Below, in pieces: positions 53,052-62,297 of a DNA stretch of 64,000 nt. The stretch spans positions 8,154 to 72,153 of the forward strand of contig JBILMS010000009.1 of the NCBI GenBank assembly GCA_044375415.1, given 5' to 3'. Made by a program: the position numbers and the translations under genes. Below the pieces are notes generated by a model, which saw only the letters and a program-made list of their open reading frames with translations, ran no database searches and was not told the origin of the DNA. The first letter of the stretch is position 1, and each line of letters begins with the position of its first letter. The stretch comes from JAWXBG01 sp044375415. GTDB taxonomy: Bacteria; Bacteroidota; Bacteroidia; Flavobacteriales_D; Sanyastnellaceae.

Positions 53052-53960
53052 ATGTCTAATCCCCGCAAAACGTTTTGGCTTCTCAATGTTCTGGGAATGT
53101 ACATTCTCCTGCAATTATGCTGGTGGGGATATTTGTTAATTCGATCTTCGGATCCGCATAATATTGATATCTCCGTGCATCCCAAGCCGGGAATGATCGT
53201 CGGAGAAGGTCTAGTTTTCCTATCCCTACTTGGAGCCGGATTTTGGTATATCCGAAAAAATATTCGACAAGAATTGAGACTTGCAAGAATGGAACAGACC
53301 TTTCTTCTCTCGGTAACACACGAACTAAAAACTCCCATTTCGGCCTTAAAACTTTTTCTAAGTACTCTTAAAACAAGAAAATTATCGGAAGACCAGGTCA
53401 AAGAAATCCTTGATAACGCCATCATAGAGTCGGATCGATTACAAAACTTAACAGAAAATATTTTGCTCGCTACTCGCATGGATCACGACAGTGGAAATGT
53501 CGCCATGCAAGAGGTAAACTTTTCTGAATTAGTGGAACAACAAATGGAAAGGTGGCGACGCTCCCACGGGCAAAAAAGAGATTTCACGGTTCAGGTTAAA
53601 GACAACATAATAATTATAGGCGACTCGAATCTACTTATTGCCCTTCTCAATAATCTGGTGGATAATGCCGTGAAGTACTCCGGAGAAAATGGTAATATCG
53701 GAGTGGCACTCGACAGAGATGAGGTTTCTGTAATGCTCACAATCTCAGATAATGGACCGGGAATTAGTGAAGAAGAAAAAGTGCTTGTCTTTGAAAAATT
53801 CTATCGAATAGGGAATGAATCAACACGAGTACATAAAGGAACCGGCCTCGGTTTGCATCTTGTAAAATCTATTGCTCGTCTTCACGATGCGTCGGTTCGT
53901 ATAAAAAATAATCAACCACAAGGACTAAAGGTAGAAGTCATTTTCGCACAAAATCCATGA
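53052..53960 (+). CDS. Sensor histidine kinase, short, without HAMP or sensor domain
   Basis: 302 residues. Two transmembrane helices (about 8-27 and 50-66) enclose only ~20 extracytoplasmic residues. DHp with SVTHELKTPISALK (phosphorylated His) follows directly, then the ATPase: LLNNLVDNAVKYS (N box), DNGPGIS (G1), FEKFYRIG (F box), GTGLGL (G2). With almost no periplasmic part and no HAMP it may sense membrane state or an intramembrane partner. No response regulator is adjacent; the next gene (gpmI) starts one base after its stop. TAAATTCG (53029-53036) may be its -7 element. Confidence 0.9.
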   Translation: MSNPRKTFWLLNVLGMYILLQLCWWGYLLIRSSDPHNIDISVHPKPGMIVGEGLVFLSLLGAGFWYIRKNIRQELRLARMEQTFLLSVTHELKTPISALKLFLSTLKTRKLSEDQVKEILDNAIIESDRLQNLTENILLATRMDHDSGNVAMQEVNFSELVEQQMERWRRSHGQKRDFTVQVKDNIIIIGDSNLLIALLNNLVDNAVKYSGENGNIGVALDRDEVSVMLTISDNGPGISEEEKVLVFEKFYRIGNESTRVHKGTGLGLHLVKSIARLHDASVRIKNNQPQGLKVEVIFAQNP

Positions 53961-53961
53961 T

Positions 53962-55473
53962 ATGAAAAAGAAAGCAGCTCTTATTATTCTTGACGGTTGG
54001 GGCCACGGGGCAAAAGACCGTAGTAACGCCATTTTTACTGCTAATACGCCATTCACGCACAAATTGTATCAAACCTATCCGAATGCAGAACTTAGAACCG
54101 ATGGAGAAAATGTAGGCTTACCTGAAGGTCAGATGGGCAATAGCGAAGTGGGTCATATGAATTTGGGTGCAGGTAGAATTGTATACCAAGATCTTGTTCG
54201 AATAAATTTAGATATTCGAAACGGCAACTTTGCAAAAAATCCGATTCTCCAAAGGGTATTTAAAAAAGCCATAGATAAAAAAGTTCCCTTGCACTTAATG
54301 GGACTTGTAAGTGATGGCGGTGTGCATTCTCATCTAGATCATTTAAAGGCATTATGCTCACTTGCTACATTAGCGGAAGTGCCATCTGTCTTAATCCATG
54401 TTTTTACGGATGGAAGAGATACCGACCCGCGCTCTGCAGAGGGATTCATCGCCGATTTGGAAAAACATATAGAGGGTAGCAATGTCAAAATTGCAAGCCT
54501 CTCCGGAAGATACTACGCCATGGACCGAGATCTCCGTTGGGAAAGAATCAGCAAGACCTATCAAATGCTTGTGAAGGGAGAAGTGCCCATTTTCCCGTCT
54601 GCCGCTGAGGCCATAAAATCGGCTTATTCAATCGGTATCACCGATGAATTCATCGAACCATGCAAAATTGGAAATCACGAAGGACTGATAAAAAATGATG
54701 ATGTTGTTCTTTGCTTCAACTTTCGCACGGATCGCTGTCGTCAAATTACTCGTGCTCTAACTCAAGAGTCATTCCCTGAATTCAATATGACTCCTTTGAA
54801 CTTGGACTATTTTACCATGACGAACTACGATCACAGATATAAAAATGTGAACGTTGTATACGACAAAGATAATTTGGCAATGACAGTGGGAGAAGTGATC
54901 TCCTTAAATAAACTAACTCAAGTGCGCATTGCAGAAACTGAAAAATATCCGCATGTAAGTTTCTTTTTTTCCGGTGGTAGGGAGTTGCCTTTTGATGGTG
55001 AACGACGTTTAATGATAAATTCTCCCAAGGTGCCAACCTATGATCTCCAGCCCGAAATGAGTGCACCTGAAGTGGCAGATGCCATTTGTGAAGATATAGT
55101 ATCTAATCTTCCGGATTTTATTTGTCTCAACTTCGCTAATGCCGATATGGTCGGGCATACCGGAGTTTATGAGGCTATAATAAAAGCTGTTGAGACAACT
55201 GATTTATGCTTGAAAAAAGTGGTTGAATGCGGAATTGAAAATGGTTATTCATTTGTAATTCTTGCCGACCATGGCAATGCCGACAAAGCCTTAAATGAGG
55301 ATGGAAGCCCAAATACAGCGCACACCACAAACCCGGTGCCTGTGTGGATTATCGACAGTCAGGTTGGAAAAGTAAAAAACGGCGTTCTCGCCGATGTCGC
55401 TCCTACCCTATTGGCGATCCTTGGATTACAGCAGCCTAAAGAAATGACAGGAAAATCATTGATAGATCAATAA
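53962..55473 (+). CDS. gpmI: 2,3-bisphosphoglycerate-independent phosphoglycerate mutase
   Basis: 503 residues. It interconverts 3- and 2-phosphoglycerate, with two Mn ions. Metal and active-site motifs are intact: ILDGWG, GNSEVGHMNLGAGR (nucleophilic Ser), SDGGVHSH, FTDGRDTDP, ADMVGHTG, ADHGNAD and AHTTNPVP. It follows the histidine kinase after one base, so the two are probably co-transcribed; the functional link is unclear. Confidence 0.96.
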   Translation: MKKKAALIILDGWGHGAKDRSNAIFTANTPFTHKLYQTYPNAELRTDGENVGLPEGQMGNSEVGHMNLGAGRIVYQDLVRINLDIRNGNFAKNPILQRVFKKAIDKKVPLHLMGLVSDGGVHSHLDHLKALCSLATLAEVPSVLIHVFTDGRDTDPRSAEGFIADLEKHIEGSNVKIASLSGRYYAMDRDLRWERISKTYQMLVKGEVPIFPSAAEAIKSAYSIGITDEFIEPCKIGNHEGLIKNDDVVLCFNFRTDRCRQITRALTQESFPEFNMTPLNLDYFTMTNYDHRYKNVNVVYDKDNLAMTVGEVISLNKLTQVRIAETEKYPHVSFFFSGGRELPFDGERRLMINSPKVPTYDLQPEMSAPEVADAICEDIVSNLPDFICLNFANADMVGHTGVYEAIIKAVETTDLCLKKVVECGIENGYSFVILADHGNADKALNEDGSPNTAHTTNPVPVWIIDSQVGKVKNGVLADVAPTLLAILGLQQPKEMTGKSLIDQ

Positions 55474-55495
55474 ACGCAACTATTCTTTAAAATAG

Positions 55496-55524
55496 AAAGG
55501 GCTGTCGTTAAGACAGCCCTTTTT
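55496..55524 (+). terminator. Bidirectional terminator between gpmI and dnaK
   Basis: AAAGGGCTGTC (55496-55506) pairs with GACAGCCCTTT (55512-55522), an 11-bp perfect stem, with T to 55524 on the plus strand. The A-rich left flank would serve the convergent dnaK transcript. Confidence 0.9.
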
Positions 55525-55545
55525 GTTTTCCGTTCACTAAGTATT

Positions 55546-57456
55546 TTACTTCTTATCGTCTTTCACTTCTTCAAAATCTACATCCGTTACTTCACCATCA
55601 GCAGCGCTGCTAGCGTTAGCAGATGAATCTTGTGTGCCTTCTGCAGATTGTGTTGCGTTGTACATATCTTGACTTGCCGCTTGGAAAGCATTGTTCAATT
55701 TTTCCATGGCGGGTTTGATCATATCGAGATTTTTCTCAGCGTGCGCCGCCTTAAGTTCATTAAGAGCTGATTCGATTTCCGATTTCTTCTCTGCAGGAAT
55801 TTTATCGCCAAACTCTTTCAAGTTTTTCTCGGTTTGGAAGATCAATGAATCGGCCTGATTTACGATGTCGGCCTGTTCACGTTCTCTGCGGTCGGCTTCG
55901 GCATTAGCCTCAGCTTCTCTTTTCATTTTTTCGATATCTTCTTTCGATAATCCGGATGACGCTTCAATACGTATCTGTTGAGATTTCCCGGTGGCTTTAT
56001 CCTTTGCCGACACATTCAATATTCCGTTTGCATCAATATCGAATGTAACTTCAATTTGAGGAATTCCACGAGGTGCCGGTGGAATACCATCGAGGTGGAA
56101 ACGTCCAATGGTTCGATTGTCGCGAGCCATAGACCTTTCTCCTTGAAGAATATGAATTTCTACACTTGGCTGGCTATCGCTTGCCGTAGAGAATACTTCA
56201 GACTTCTTGGTTGGTATCGTAGTATTCGATTCGATCAATTTGGTAGATACTCCACCCATTGTTTCGATACCTAAGCTGAGTGGGGTCACGTCGAGCAAAA
56301 GAACATCTTTCACTTCGCCCGTGAGAACACCGCCTTGAATAGCAGCACCAATGGCTACCACTTCATCTGCGTTCACTCCTTTGCTCGGCTCTTTACCGAA
56401 GTATTTTTTTACTGCATCTTGGATCGCTGGAATTCGAGTAGATCCACCTACCAAAATCACTTCATTGATATCTGTAGTGCTTAAACCCGCTTTTTCTAAT
56501 GCTGTTTTGCATGGAGCAATGGTGCGCTGAATGAGACTGTCCGCTAGTTGCTCAAATTTCGCACGGCTAAATGAACGCACCAAGTGTTTTGGTATTCCAT
56601 CTACCGGCATAATGTATGGCAAGTTGATCTCGGTAGTTGTACCGGATGAAAGTTCGATTTTGGCCTTTTCTGCTCCATCTTTCAGACGCTGAAGTGCCAT
56701 AGGATCTTTAGTCAGATCAAATTGATTTCCGTTTTCATTTTTGAATTCCTGAACCAACCAGTCGATGATCACCTGATCAAAATCGTCTCCTCCTAGGTGA
56801 GTGTCACCATCCGTTGAAAGAACTTCGAATACGCCATCACCCAATTCTAATACACTAACGTCGTGAGTACCTCCTCCACAGTCGAATACAACGATTTTCA
56901 TATCCTGCGACTTTTTGTCAAGGCCGTAGGCCAGCGCAGCAGCAGTTGGTTCATTTATGATTCTTTTTACTTTAAGACCTGCAATCTCTCCGGCTTCTTT
57001 GGTAGCCTGACGTTGAGCGTCATTAAAATACGCCGGTACAGTGATAACAGCTTCGGTTACCTCATGACCCAGATAATCTTCTGCAGTTTTCTTCATCTTC
57101 TGAAGAACCATAGCAGAGATTTCTTGGGGTGTATACTGACGATCGTCAATTTTAACGCGAGGAGTGTTATTGTCACCGCGAACTACCTGATAAGGAACGC
57201 GAGTAGCTTCCCTCTGGCTTTCGTCGTAGGTATTTCCCATAAATCGCTTTATGGAAAAGATGGTCTTGGTAGGGTTGGTTATCGCCTGCCTTTTCGCAGG
57301 ATCACCCACCTTCCTCTCACCACCATCCACAAATGCTACAATTGAAGGAGTGGTACGTTTTCCTTCGCTGTTAGAAATAACAACAGGCTCGTTTCCTTCC
57401 ATTACGGCAACACACGAGTTGGTGGTTCCTAAGTCTATTCCGATAATTTTGCTCAT
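55546..57456 (-). CDS. dnaK: Chaperone DnaK (Hsp70)
   Basis: 636 residues, full length. ATPase domain: GIDLGTTNSCVAVMEG, VITVPAYFNDAQRQATKEAG, INEPTAAALAYG, GGGTHDVSVLELGDGVFEV, VGGSTRIPAI. Then the linker DVLLLDVTPLSLGIET, the substrate-binding beta domain and the alpha lid, and the tail VTDVDFEEVKDDKK, whose ending resembles the conserved EEVD-like/VDFEEVK tail of bacterial DnaK. It works with DnaJ and GrpE, neither of which is adjacent. The upstream region has a remarkable cluster of TGNCA sites. Confidence 0.97.
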   Translation of the reverse strand: MSKIIGIDLGTTNSCVAVMEGNEPVVISNSEGKRTTPSIVAFVDGGERKVGDPAKRQAITNPTKTIFSIKRFMGNTYDESQREATRVPYQVVRGDNNTPRVKIDDRQYTPQEISAMVLQKMKKTAEDYLGHEVTEAVITVPAYFNDAQRQATKEAGEIAGLKVKRIINEPTAAALAYGLDKKSQDMKIVVFDCGGGTHDVSVLELGDGVFEVLSTDGDTHLGGDDFDQVIIDWLVQEFKNENGNQFDLTKDPMALQRLKDGAEKAKIELSSGTTTEINLPYIMPVDGIPKHLVRSFSRAKFEQLADSLIQRTIAPCKTALEKAGLSTTDINEVILVGGSTRIPAIQDAVKKYFGKEPSKGVNADEVVAIGAAIQGGVLTGEVKDVLLLDVTPLSLGIETMGGVSTKLIESNTTIPTKKSEVFSTASDSQPSVEIHILQGERSMARDNRTIGRFHLDGIPPAPRGIPQIEVTFDIDANGILNVSAKDKATGKSQQIRIEASSGLSKEDIEKMKREAEANAEADRREREQADIVNQADSLIFQTEKNLKEFGDKIPAEKKSEIESALNELKAAHAEKNLDMIKPAMEKLNNAFQAASQDMYNATQSAEGTQDSSANASSAADGEVTDVDFEEVKDDKK

Positions 57457-57877
57457 TGCAATTTGAATTTTCTAATTTACTTCGCCCTAATTGTCAAGGT
57501 TAGTGCCACAGAGGATTTTTCTGCCAAAAAGTGAAATCTTGTCAGCACAAGTGGCAGAATATCACGTATAGAGGCACATTTCCCTCCAAGTGACATAGAA
57601 TTTTGTAGTTCCTCTACCTGTCATTTTGGTTTCATAACCGGAAGAATGGAGGAAAAGATGCCGTTTCAGATACGACCCTGCCGCTCTTACTTTTAATCCC
57701 GGATAATAAATCTGTTCTACCCTGTCCAAAAGGCAGACCCCTTTGTGGTCGGAAGATCCTGAGAGAATACTAGTTTTAGGTATTCACAATTATTACATCA
57801 AAAAAAACGTTAGCGATGGTAATTCATGGGTCCGAAGAATGGACCTTTGTGCAGTTCCTTAACCCCCCCAACGGACA
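57457..57877. other. Intergenic stretch between dnaK and the patatin gene
   Basis: 421 bp between divergent genes. It holds the dnaK control region (above) near its left half. From 57630 to 57877 I see no gene, no clear TAnnTTTG element and only a run of seven C just before the patatin start. Confidence 0.6.
57492..57623 (-). promoter_or_regulatory. dnaK control region: TGNCA cluster with sigma-54-like -24/-12
   Basis: Seven TGNCA pentamers lie at 57492, 57504, 57522, 57540, 57552, 57591 and 57619 (left base). The first five are spaced 12, 18, 18 and 12 bp, symmetric about the middle site. Read on the minus strand, the two nearest dnaK give TGGCAC-N5-TTGAC, which has the 10-nt GG-to-GC spacing of sigma-54 promoters with GA in place of GC at -12. 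Transcription would start about 27 nt before the ATG. The pair at 57540/57552 repeats the same 12-bp spacing. Confidence 0.6.
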
Positions 57878-60169
57878 ATGACCGGTTTTCTGAAAGGTCG
57901 AATAACATATACAACTCTTGCACTTCTGTGCCACCTTCTTTCTGCGGGGCAGTCGGTTGGCGTTGTATTAAGCGGTGGTGGTGCTACAGCCCTCGCCCAC
58001 GTTGGTTTTCTTAGATCTCTTGAAGAAAATAATATACCCATCGATTATATCGGAGGAACAAGTATGGGTGCCGTTATTGGTGCAATGTATGCAGCCGGTT
58101 ACAGTGTCGAGGAGATTGACAGTATTACCCGATCTCAGGATTTTCAGCAAATGGCTTCAGGGACTCTCGATGATCATCTGAAATTCTATTTTAAAGAGTA
58201 CCCTCCAGATGCTTCGATGGGAACTATAAAATACAACGAGGGAGCCTTTCTGAGCAGCGCTATTCCTTCCTCACTCATTAATCCTGTTTTGCTCGATTGG
58301 AATTTTATGGCTGGATTTAGCCAAGCAGATGCTGCTGCAGGATACGATTTCGACAGTCTTTATGTGCCTTTTAGATGTCTTGCGGCGGACATCTATCACA
58401 AAAAACAAATCATTTTTCGAGATGGTCATCTCAACGTTGCTACTCGCGCATCAAGTACTTTTCCTTTTTATTTACCTCCGCGCAAAGTAGACGGAGCGCT
58501 TCTATTCGATGGCGGGATTTACAACAACTTTCCCGCAGATGTCATTTACAATGAATTTATGCCCGATGTAATTATCGGTTGTAACGTTTCGGAAAACTCA
58601 GAGCCACCAAACGAAGACAATCTGTTTTCCCAGATCGAAAACATGATTCAATACACTACGAATTTTGATCCCATATGCGAATACATGATTATTGTAGAGC
58701 CGCAGTTGGATGATGTAGGAACGTTTGAGTGGGATAAAATTGAAGTTGCCAAAAGCGAAGGGTATCTGGCGACACGTGATAGCATGCCCGCTATCCTTAA
58801 TGCTATTCATCGTAGGGTGAATTCTGAAGAACGTTTTCAGAAAAGAAACAATTTTCGTAAGAAATTCCGTCCGCTGATCATCGATGAAGTGGAAATCAAC
58901 GGACTTGAAAATGCTCAAAAAAATTATGTACGTCAAATTGTAGGACGCAATCCTGATACGATTGCCCTTAAAGATCTCAAATCACCCTATTTCCGGATCT
59001 TCGGGGATGATAAAATCAAAAGTATTTTCCCCGTGCTTACTTTAAATGATACCTCCAAATTCTACAAAATGGAATTGGATGTGCAACGAGAAAAAGACCT
59101 CTTTCTCTCATTTGGAGGCAATTTTGCTTCTCGTTCCATAAATACAGGTTTCATCGGATTGCGCTACAATCTATTTGGGCGTACATCAGCCACACTGAGT
59201 GCCAATAGTTATTTCGGCCGCTTTTACGGCTCTGTGAATGCGAACATTCGTTGGGACGTCGCATCTTCTGTTCCTTTTTCTGTTCAAGGTGGATTCACTT
59301 TTAATAGATGGGATTATTACAAATCTCTCGCAACTTTTTTTGAAGATGTAAAACCATCTTTCATAGTTCAAAACGAACGCACCGGAGGAATCGCTTTTAA
59401 TTTTGCAGCCGGAAATAAAGGGACATTGAAAGTAGAATCTCATTATTCCCTGTGGTTCGACGAATATTACCAAAATCAACAATTCTTGAGCACGGACACG
59501 GCCGATCACACAGAATTCAGAAATGCCGTCGGAAAAATTTCGTGGGAGAGAAATACCCTCAACCGAAAACAGTTTGCCACCAAGGGTACATTTCTTTTGT
59601 TATCGTCCAAATATACCGCCGGAGAAGAATGGACAATACCGGGATCGACTTCCGAAATTAGGGACACAACAAGAGCGCAACATCAATGGTATACCTTCCG
59701 ACTTAAATACACCAACTATTTTAAAGAGATTGGTCGCTTGACGTTTGGAGTAAACTTTGAAGCACTTGCTTCCAACCAACCTTTCTTCAACAATTTTATC
59801 TCGACCATTATTGCATCTCCTTCTTTTAAACCGATTCCCGAAAGTAGCACCTATTTCCTTTCACAATTTAGGGCCCATACTTATGGAGCCGGAGGACTTA
59901 TTACCTCATACTCCATTGGCAAAAACTTTGATTTACGATTGGAGGCACATGTGTTTACAGCTTTAGGGAAAATATCGCCAAATACATTCGTTCAGGCTGA
60001 ATACGACTACGAATTCACTCCTGTGTTGATGGCAGGTTCATCACTCATATTTCACTCTCCCCTTGGTCCGGTTAGTTTAAGTGCCAACTACTACGAACTG
60101 AAAGATCAACCCTGGAGTATTCTTTTCAATTTTGGTTACCTCCTCTTCAATCCGTCGTCGAGAGAATAA
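57878..60169 (+). CDS. Patatin-like phospholipase with outer-membrane barrel (PlpD/type Vd-like)
   Basis: 763 residues: signal peptide (about 1-24), patatin domain (~27-300), a POTRA-like linker (~330-400) and a C-terminal region (~410-763) of amphipathic strands ending LFNFGYLLFNPSSRE, as in Omp85/BamA-type barrels. The catalytic dyad is present: GTSMGA (GXSXG Ser) and DGGIYNNFP (DGG). The oxyanion loop is GGGATALAHVG instead of the usual GGGAKGLAHIG. It would hydrolyse lipids at the cell surface or after secretion. Single gene. Confidence 0.88.
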   Translation: MTGFLKGRITYTTLALLCHLLSAGQSVGVVLSGGGATALAHVGFLRSLEENNIPIDYIGGTSMGAVIGAMYAAGYSVEEIDSITRSQDFQQMASGTLDDHLKFYFKEYPPDASMGTIKYNEGAFLSSAIPSSLINPVLLDWNFMAGFSQADAAAGYDFDSLYVPFRCLAADIYHKKQIIFRDGHLNVATRASSTFPFYLPPRKVDGALLFDGGIYNNFPADVIYNEFMPDVIIGCNVSENSEPPNEDNLFSQIENMIQYTTNFDPICEYMIIVEPQLDDVGTFEWDKIEVAKSEGYLATRDSMPAILNAIHRRVNSEERFQKRNNFRKKFRPLIIDEVEINGLENAQKNYVRQIVGRNPDTIALKDLKSPYFRIFGDDKIKSIFPVLTLNDTSKFYKMELDVQREKDLFLSFGGNFASRSINTGFIGLRYNLFGRTSATLSANSYFGRFYGSVNANIRWDVASSVPFSVQGGFTFNRWDYYKSLATFFEDVKPSFIVQNERTGGIAFNFAAGNKGTLKVESHYSLWFDEYYQNQQFLSTDTADHTEFRNAVGKISWERNTLNRKQFATKGTFLLLSSKYTAGEEWTIPGSTSEIRDTTRAQHQWYTFRLKYTNYFKEIGRLTFGVNFEALASNQPFFNNFISTIIASPSFKPIPESSTYFLSQFRAHTYGAGGLITSYSIGKNFDLRLEAHVFTALGKISPNTFVQAEYDYEFTPVLMAGSSLIFHSPLGPVSLSANYYELKDQPWSILFNFGYLLFNPSSRE

Positions 60170-60207
60170 CCTGATAGAAGTTCTGTGGAACTTTGATTCA
60201 AAAAACG

Positions 60208-60215
60208 TAGGTTTG
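60208..60215 (+). promoter_or_regulatory. -7 element of the dehydrogenase/transferase pair
   Basis: TAGGTTTG matches TAnnTTTG exactly, 20 nt upstream of the ATG at 60235. A TTTG at 60192-60195 is only 12 nt away, so no proper -33 element. Confidence 0.5.
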
Positions 60216-60234
60216 ACGGTAAAATCAGCATCGA

Positions 60235-61287
60235 ATGGGTAATATCAGATTTGCAATTATTGGTTCAGGACACATTGGTAAACGCCATGCAGAAATGGTA
60301 CTTCGCCATCCTGAAGCTGAGTTGGTTGCTATGTGCGATGTTCGCACCAAAGAAGAGTGTAATGTTTCGTTCGACGTTCCTTTCTTTTACGATCCTGAAA
60401 AAATGCTCGCAGAGGTTAAATGCGACGTTATTTGTGTATGTTCTCCAAATGGACTTCACGGACAACACTCCTTATTAGCCTTAAACTCGGGCTGCAATCT
60501 AGTTGTAGAAAAACCAATGGCTCTCACGAAAGCCGACTGCGAAAACATCATTCATACCTCGCTTCAATATAATAAAATGGTGTTTTGTGTAATGCAAAAC
60601 AGATATAGTCCACCTTCTGAATGGATAAAGGAAGTGATTGATAAAAAAATTCTGGGCAACATTTTCATGGTTAACATAAACTGTCTTTGGAACAGGGATA
60701 ATAGATACTATTCGAAAAATTTCTGGAAAGGAAGTGCCGAATTGGACGGAGGAACATTATTCACTCAATTTTCTCACTTCCTCGACATCATGTATTGGCT
60801 TTTCGGCGATGTGAAAAATATTCACGCCCGCTTCGCCGATTTTAATCACTCCGATCAAACTGATTTCGAAGATTCGGGAATTGTAAACTTTGAATTCTTA
60901 AAAGGTGGGATGGGTAATATTCTCTTCTCAACGAGTCTGTGGAATAAGAACTTTGAAAGTAGCATGACTATCATCGCTGAAAATGGTACAGTAAAAATCG
61001 GTGGTCAATATATGAATGAAGTAGAATATTGTCATATCAAGGATTATACAATGCCGATACTTGCTGAAGCCAATCCCGCCAATGACTATGGAGATTACAA
61101 AGGTTCAGCTGCAAATCATGTTTACATTATTCAAAATGTTGTAGACACTTTAAAAGGTAGAACCAATATTACCACTAATGCCTTGGAAGGATTAAAAGTT
61201 GTCGATATAATAGAACGCATTTACCAAGCGGGAAAAATCCCTACCAAAAATGTGAAAACCCCTGCCAATTCAATTAAATCTCACTAG
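60235..61287 (+). CDS. Gfo/Idh/MocA oxidoreductase, WlbA-like
   Basis: 350 residues. N-terminal NAD-binding Rossmann fold (FAIIGSGHIGKRHAEMVLRH), the family's VEKPMALT motif with the catalytic lysine, then VMQNRYSPP, FWKGSAELDGGTLFTQFSHFLDIM and ENGTVKIGG. The QNRY...W(K/R)G...DGG...QxxHxxD pattern recalls WlbA, which oxidises UDP-GlcNAc uronate on the way to 2,3-diacetamido sugars; the exact substrate is not certain. It is 6 bp ahead of a transferase gene, suggesting modification of a surface polysaccharide. Confidence 0.85.
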   Translation: MGNIRFAIIGSGHIGKRHAEMVLRHPEAELVAMCDVRTKEECNVSFDVPFFYDPEKMLAEVKCDVICVCSPNGLHGQHSLLALNSGCNLVVEKPMALTKADCENIIHTSLQYNKMVFCVMQNRYSPPSEWIKEVIDKKILGNIFMVNINCLWNRDNRYYSKNFWKGSAELDGGTLFTQFSHFLDIMYWLFGDVKNIHARFADFNHSDQTDFEDSGIVNFEFLKGGMGNILFSTSLWNKNFESSMTIIAENGTVKIGGQYMNEVEYCHIKDYTMPILAEANPANDYGDYKGSAANHVYIIQNVVDTLKGRTNITTNALEGLKVVDIIERIYQAGKIPTKNVKTPANSIKSH

Positions 61288-61293
61288 GGCTCC

Positions 61294-62250
61294 ATGTCGA
61301 TAACAGTCAGAGAAGTTGAACCCAAGGAAATACCCATATTTTATGATGTTGCGGAGCGATGTGATTCCATTTTTTGTTCTGAAACCTTTGCGGGTAGTTT
61401 CGGTCACAGCCTTCTAAAGTTCGGCATTTTCGATTCTAGGAATATTCTTATTGGGGGCTTTGTTGCCCTAAAATCAAAACTCCGAGGCATCAGTGCCATC
61501 ATAGATCCTTCTTATGCACCTCACTGTGGCTTATTTTTGTTATCGCCGGAGCAAATAGGTTTTAAGAAAAATCAATTTATTAAAGACATTATGCTCGCAG
61601 TTACAACCTGCTTGCAAAACCGACGGGAAAAGATACTTTCACTCTCATTTCCTCCCGAATTTAAGGACTTTCAGATTCCTAGTTGGAAAGGATTTGATGT
61701 GCGCACTAAATACACGTATAGACTATCGTTAGAAGATAAGTCAAGTGACCTTTTTGAAAAGTATGATCCGAAACTTCGGTCATCTATACAGAAATACATT
61801 CAGAAAGAAGTGGTTCTTGATTACAACGTAACTATAAAAGAATTAATCGATAAAGTACGTCAACTGGAAAAAGATCGAAACGTACGCAAAAAAGAGGACT
61901 TCCTTAGCTCCATTATCACTCGTTATTTATCAGGAGAAAAAAAAGAATTCTTGACTTGTAAACTAATCCACGACGAACAAATTGCCAATGTCACCTTCTG
62001 CATTCACGGACACACTGCGTGTTACTATTTAGTGGGTGCTCTCGATAAAAATGTGAAAGCCAAAAATGCAGGGGCGATATGTCTTCACGACAGTATTGTA
62101 AGGGCTCAAGAAAAAGGAATTAAAGTTTTCGATTTTGAAGGGAGTAGCATTCCGGCTATTGAATCATTCTTTCGTTCATTCGGCGGCGAACTGACACATT
62201 ACTTCAACATTCGAAAATGTCCACCCATCCTTAAAAGGTTTTTGAAATAA
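61294..62250 (+). CDS. FemAB/GNAT-like transferase (BioF2-like acetyltransferase domain)
   Basis: 318 residues. The two-lobe plan of FemAB-type double-GNAT proteins is visible: N-terminal lobe with FGSLLKFGIF-like start and GGFVALKSKLRG, a charged mid-segment (KYDPKLRSSIQKYIQKE, then VRQLEKDRNVRKKEDF), and a second lobe with YYLVGALDKN, GAICLHDSIVRAQEKGIKVFDFEGSSIPAIESFFRSFG. The last part is the characteristic DFEGSxxxxxxxFxxxFG motif of exopolysaccharide/peptidoglycan-linked members. It is co-transcribed with the WlbA-like gene. Confidence 0.8.
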   Translation: MSITVREVEPKEIPIFYDVAERCDSIFCSETFAGSFGHSLLKFGIFDSRNILIGGFVALKSKLRGISAIIDPSYAPHCGLFLLSPEQIGFKKNQFIKDIMLAVTTCLQNRREKILSLSFPPEFKDFQIPSWKGFDVRTKYTYRLSLEDKSSDLFEKYDPKLRSSIQKYIQKEVVLDYNVTIKELIDKVRQLEKDRNVRKKEDFLSSIITRYLSGEKKEFLTCKLIHDEQIANVTFCIHGHTACYYLVGALDKNVKAKNAGAICLHDSIVRAQEKGIKVFDFEGSSIPAIESFFRSFGGELTHYFNIRKCPPILKRFLK

Positions 62251-62278
62251 AAAAGGAGGCACTTGCCTCCTTTTTTTT
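62251..62278 (+). terminator. Bidirectional rho-independent terminator
   Basis: AAAAGGAGGC (62251-62260) pairs with GCCTCCTTTT (62265-62274), 4-nt loop, T run to 62278. It begins directly after the preceding stop codon and faces the convergent gene at 62298. Confidence 0.92.
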
Positions 62279-62297
62279 ATAGCTCATCATAACCGAA

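Noticed and set aside
56850..56890. GGGTHDVS instead of GGGTFDVS in the DnaK phosphate-binding loop
   Set aside because: I believe that His at this place is common in Bacteroidota DnaK, so it is not an anomaly.
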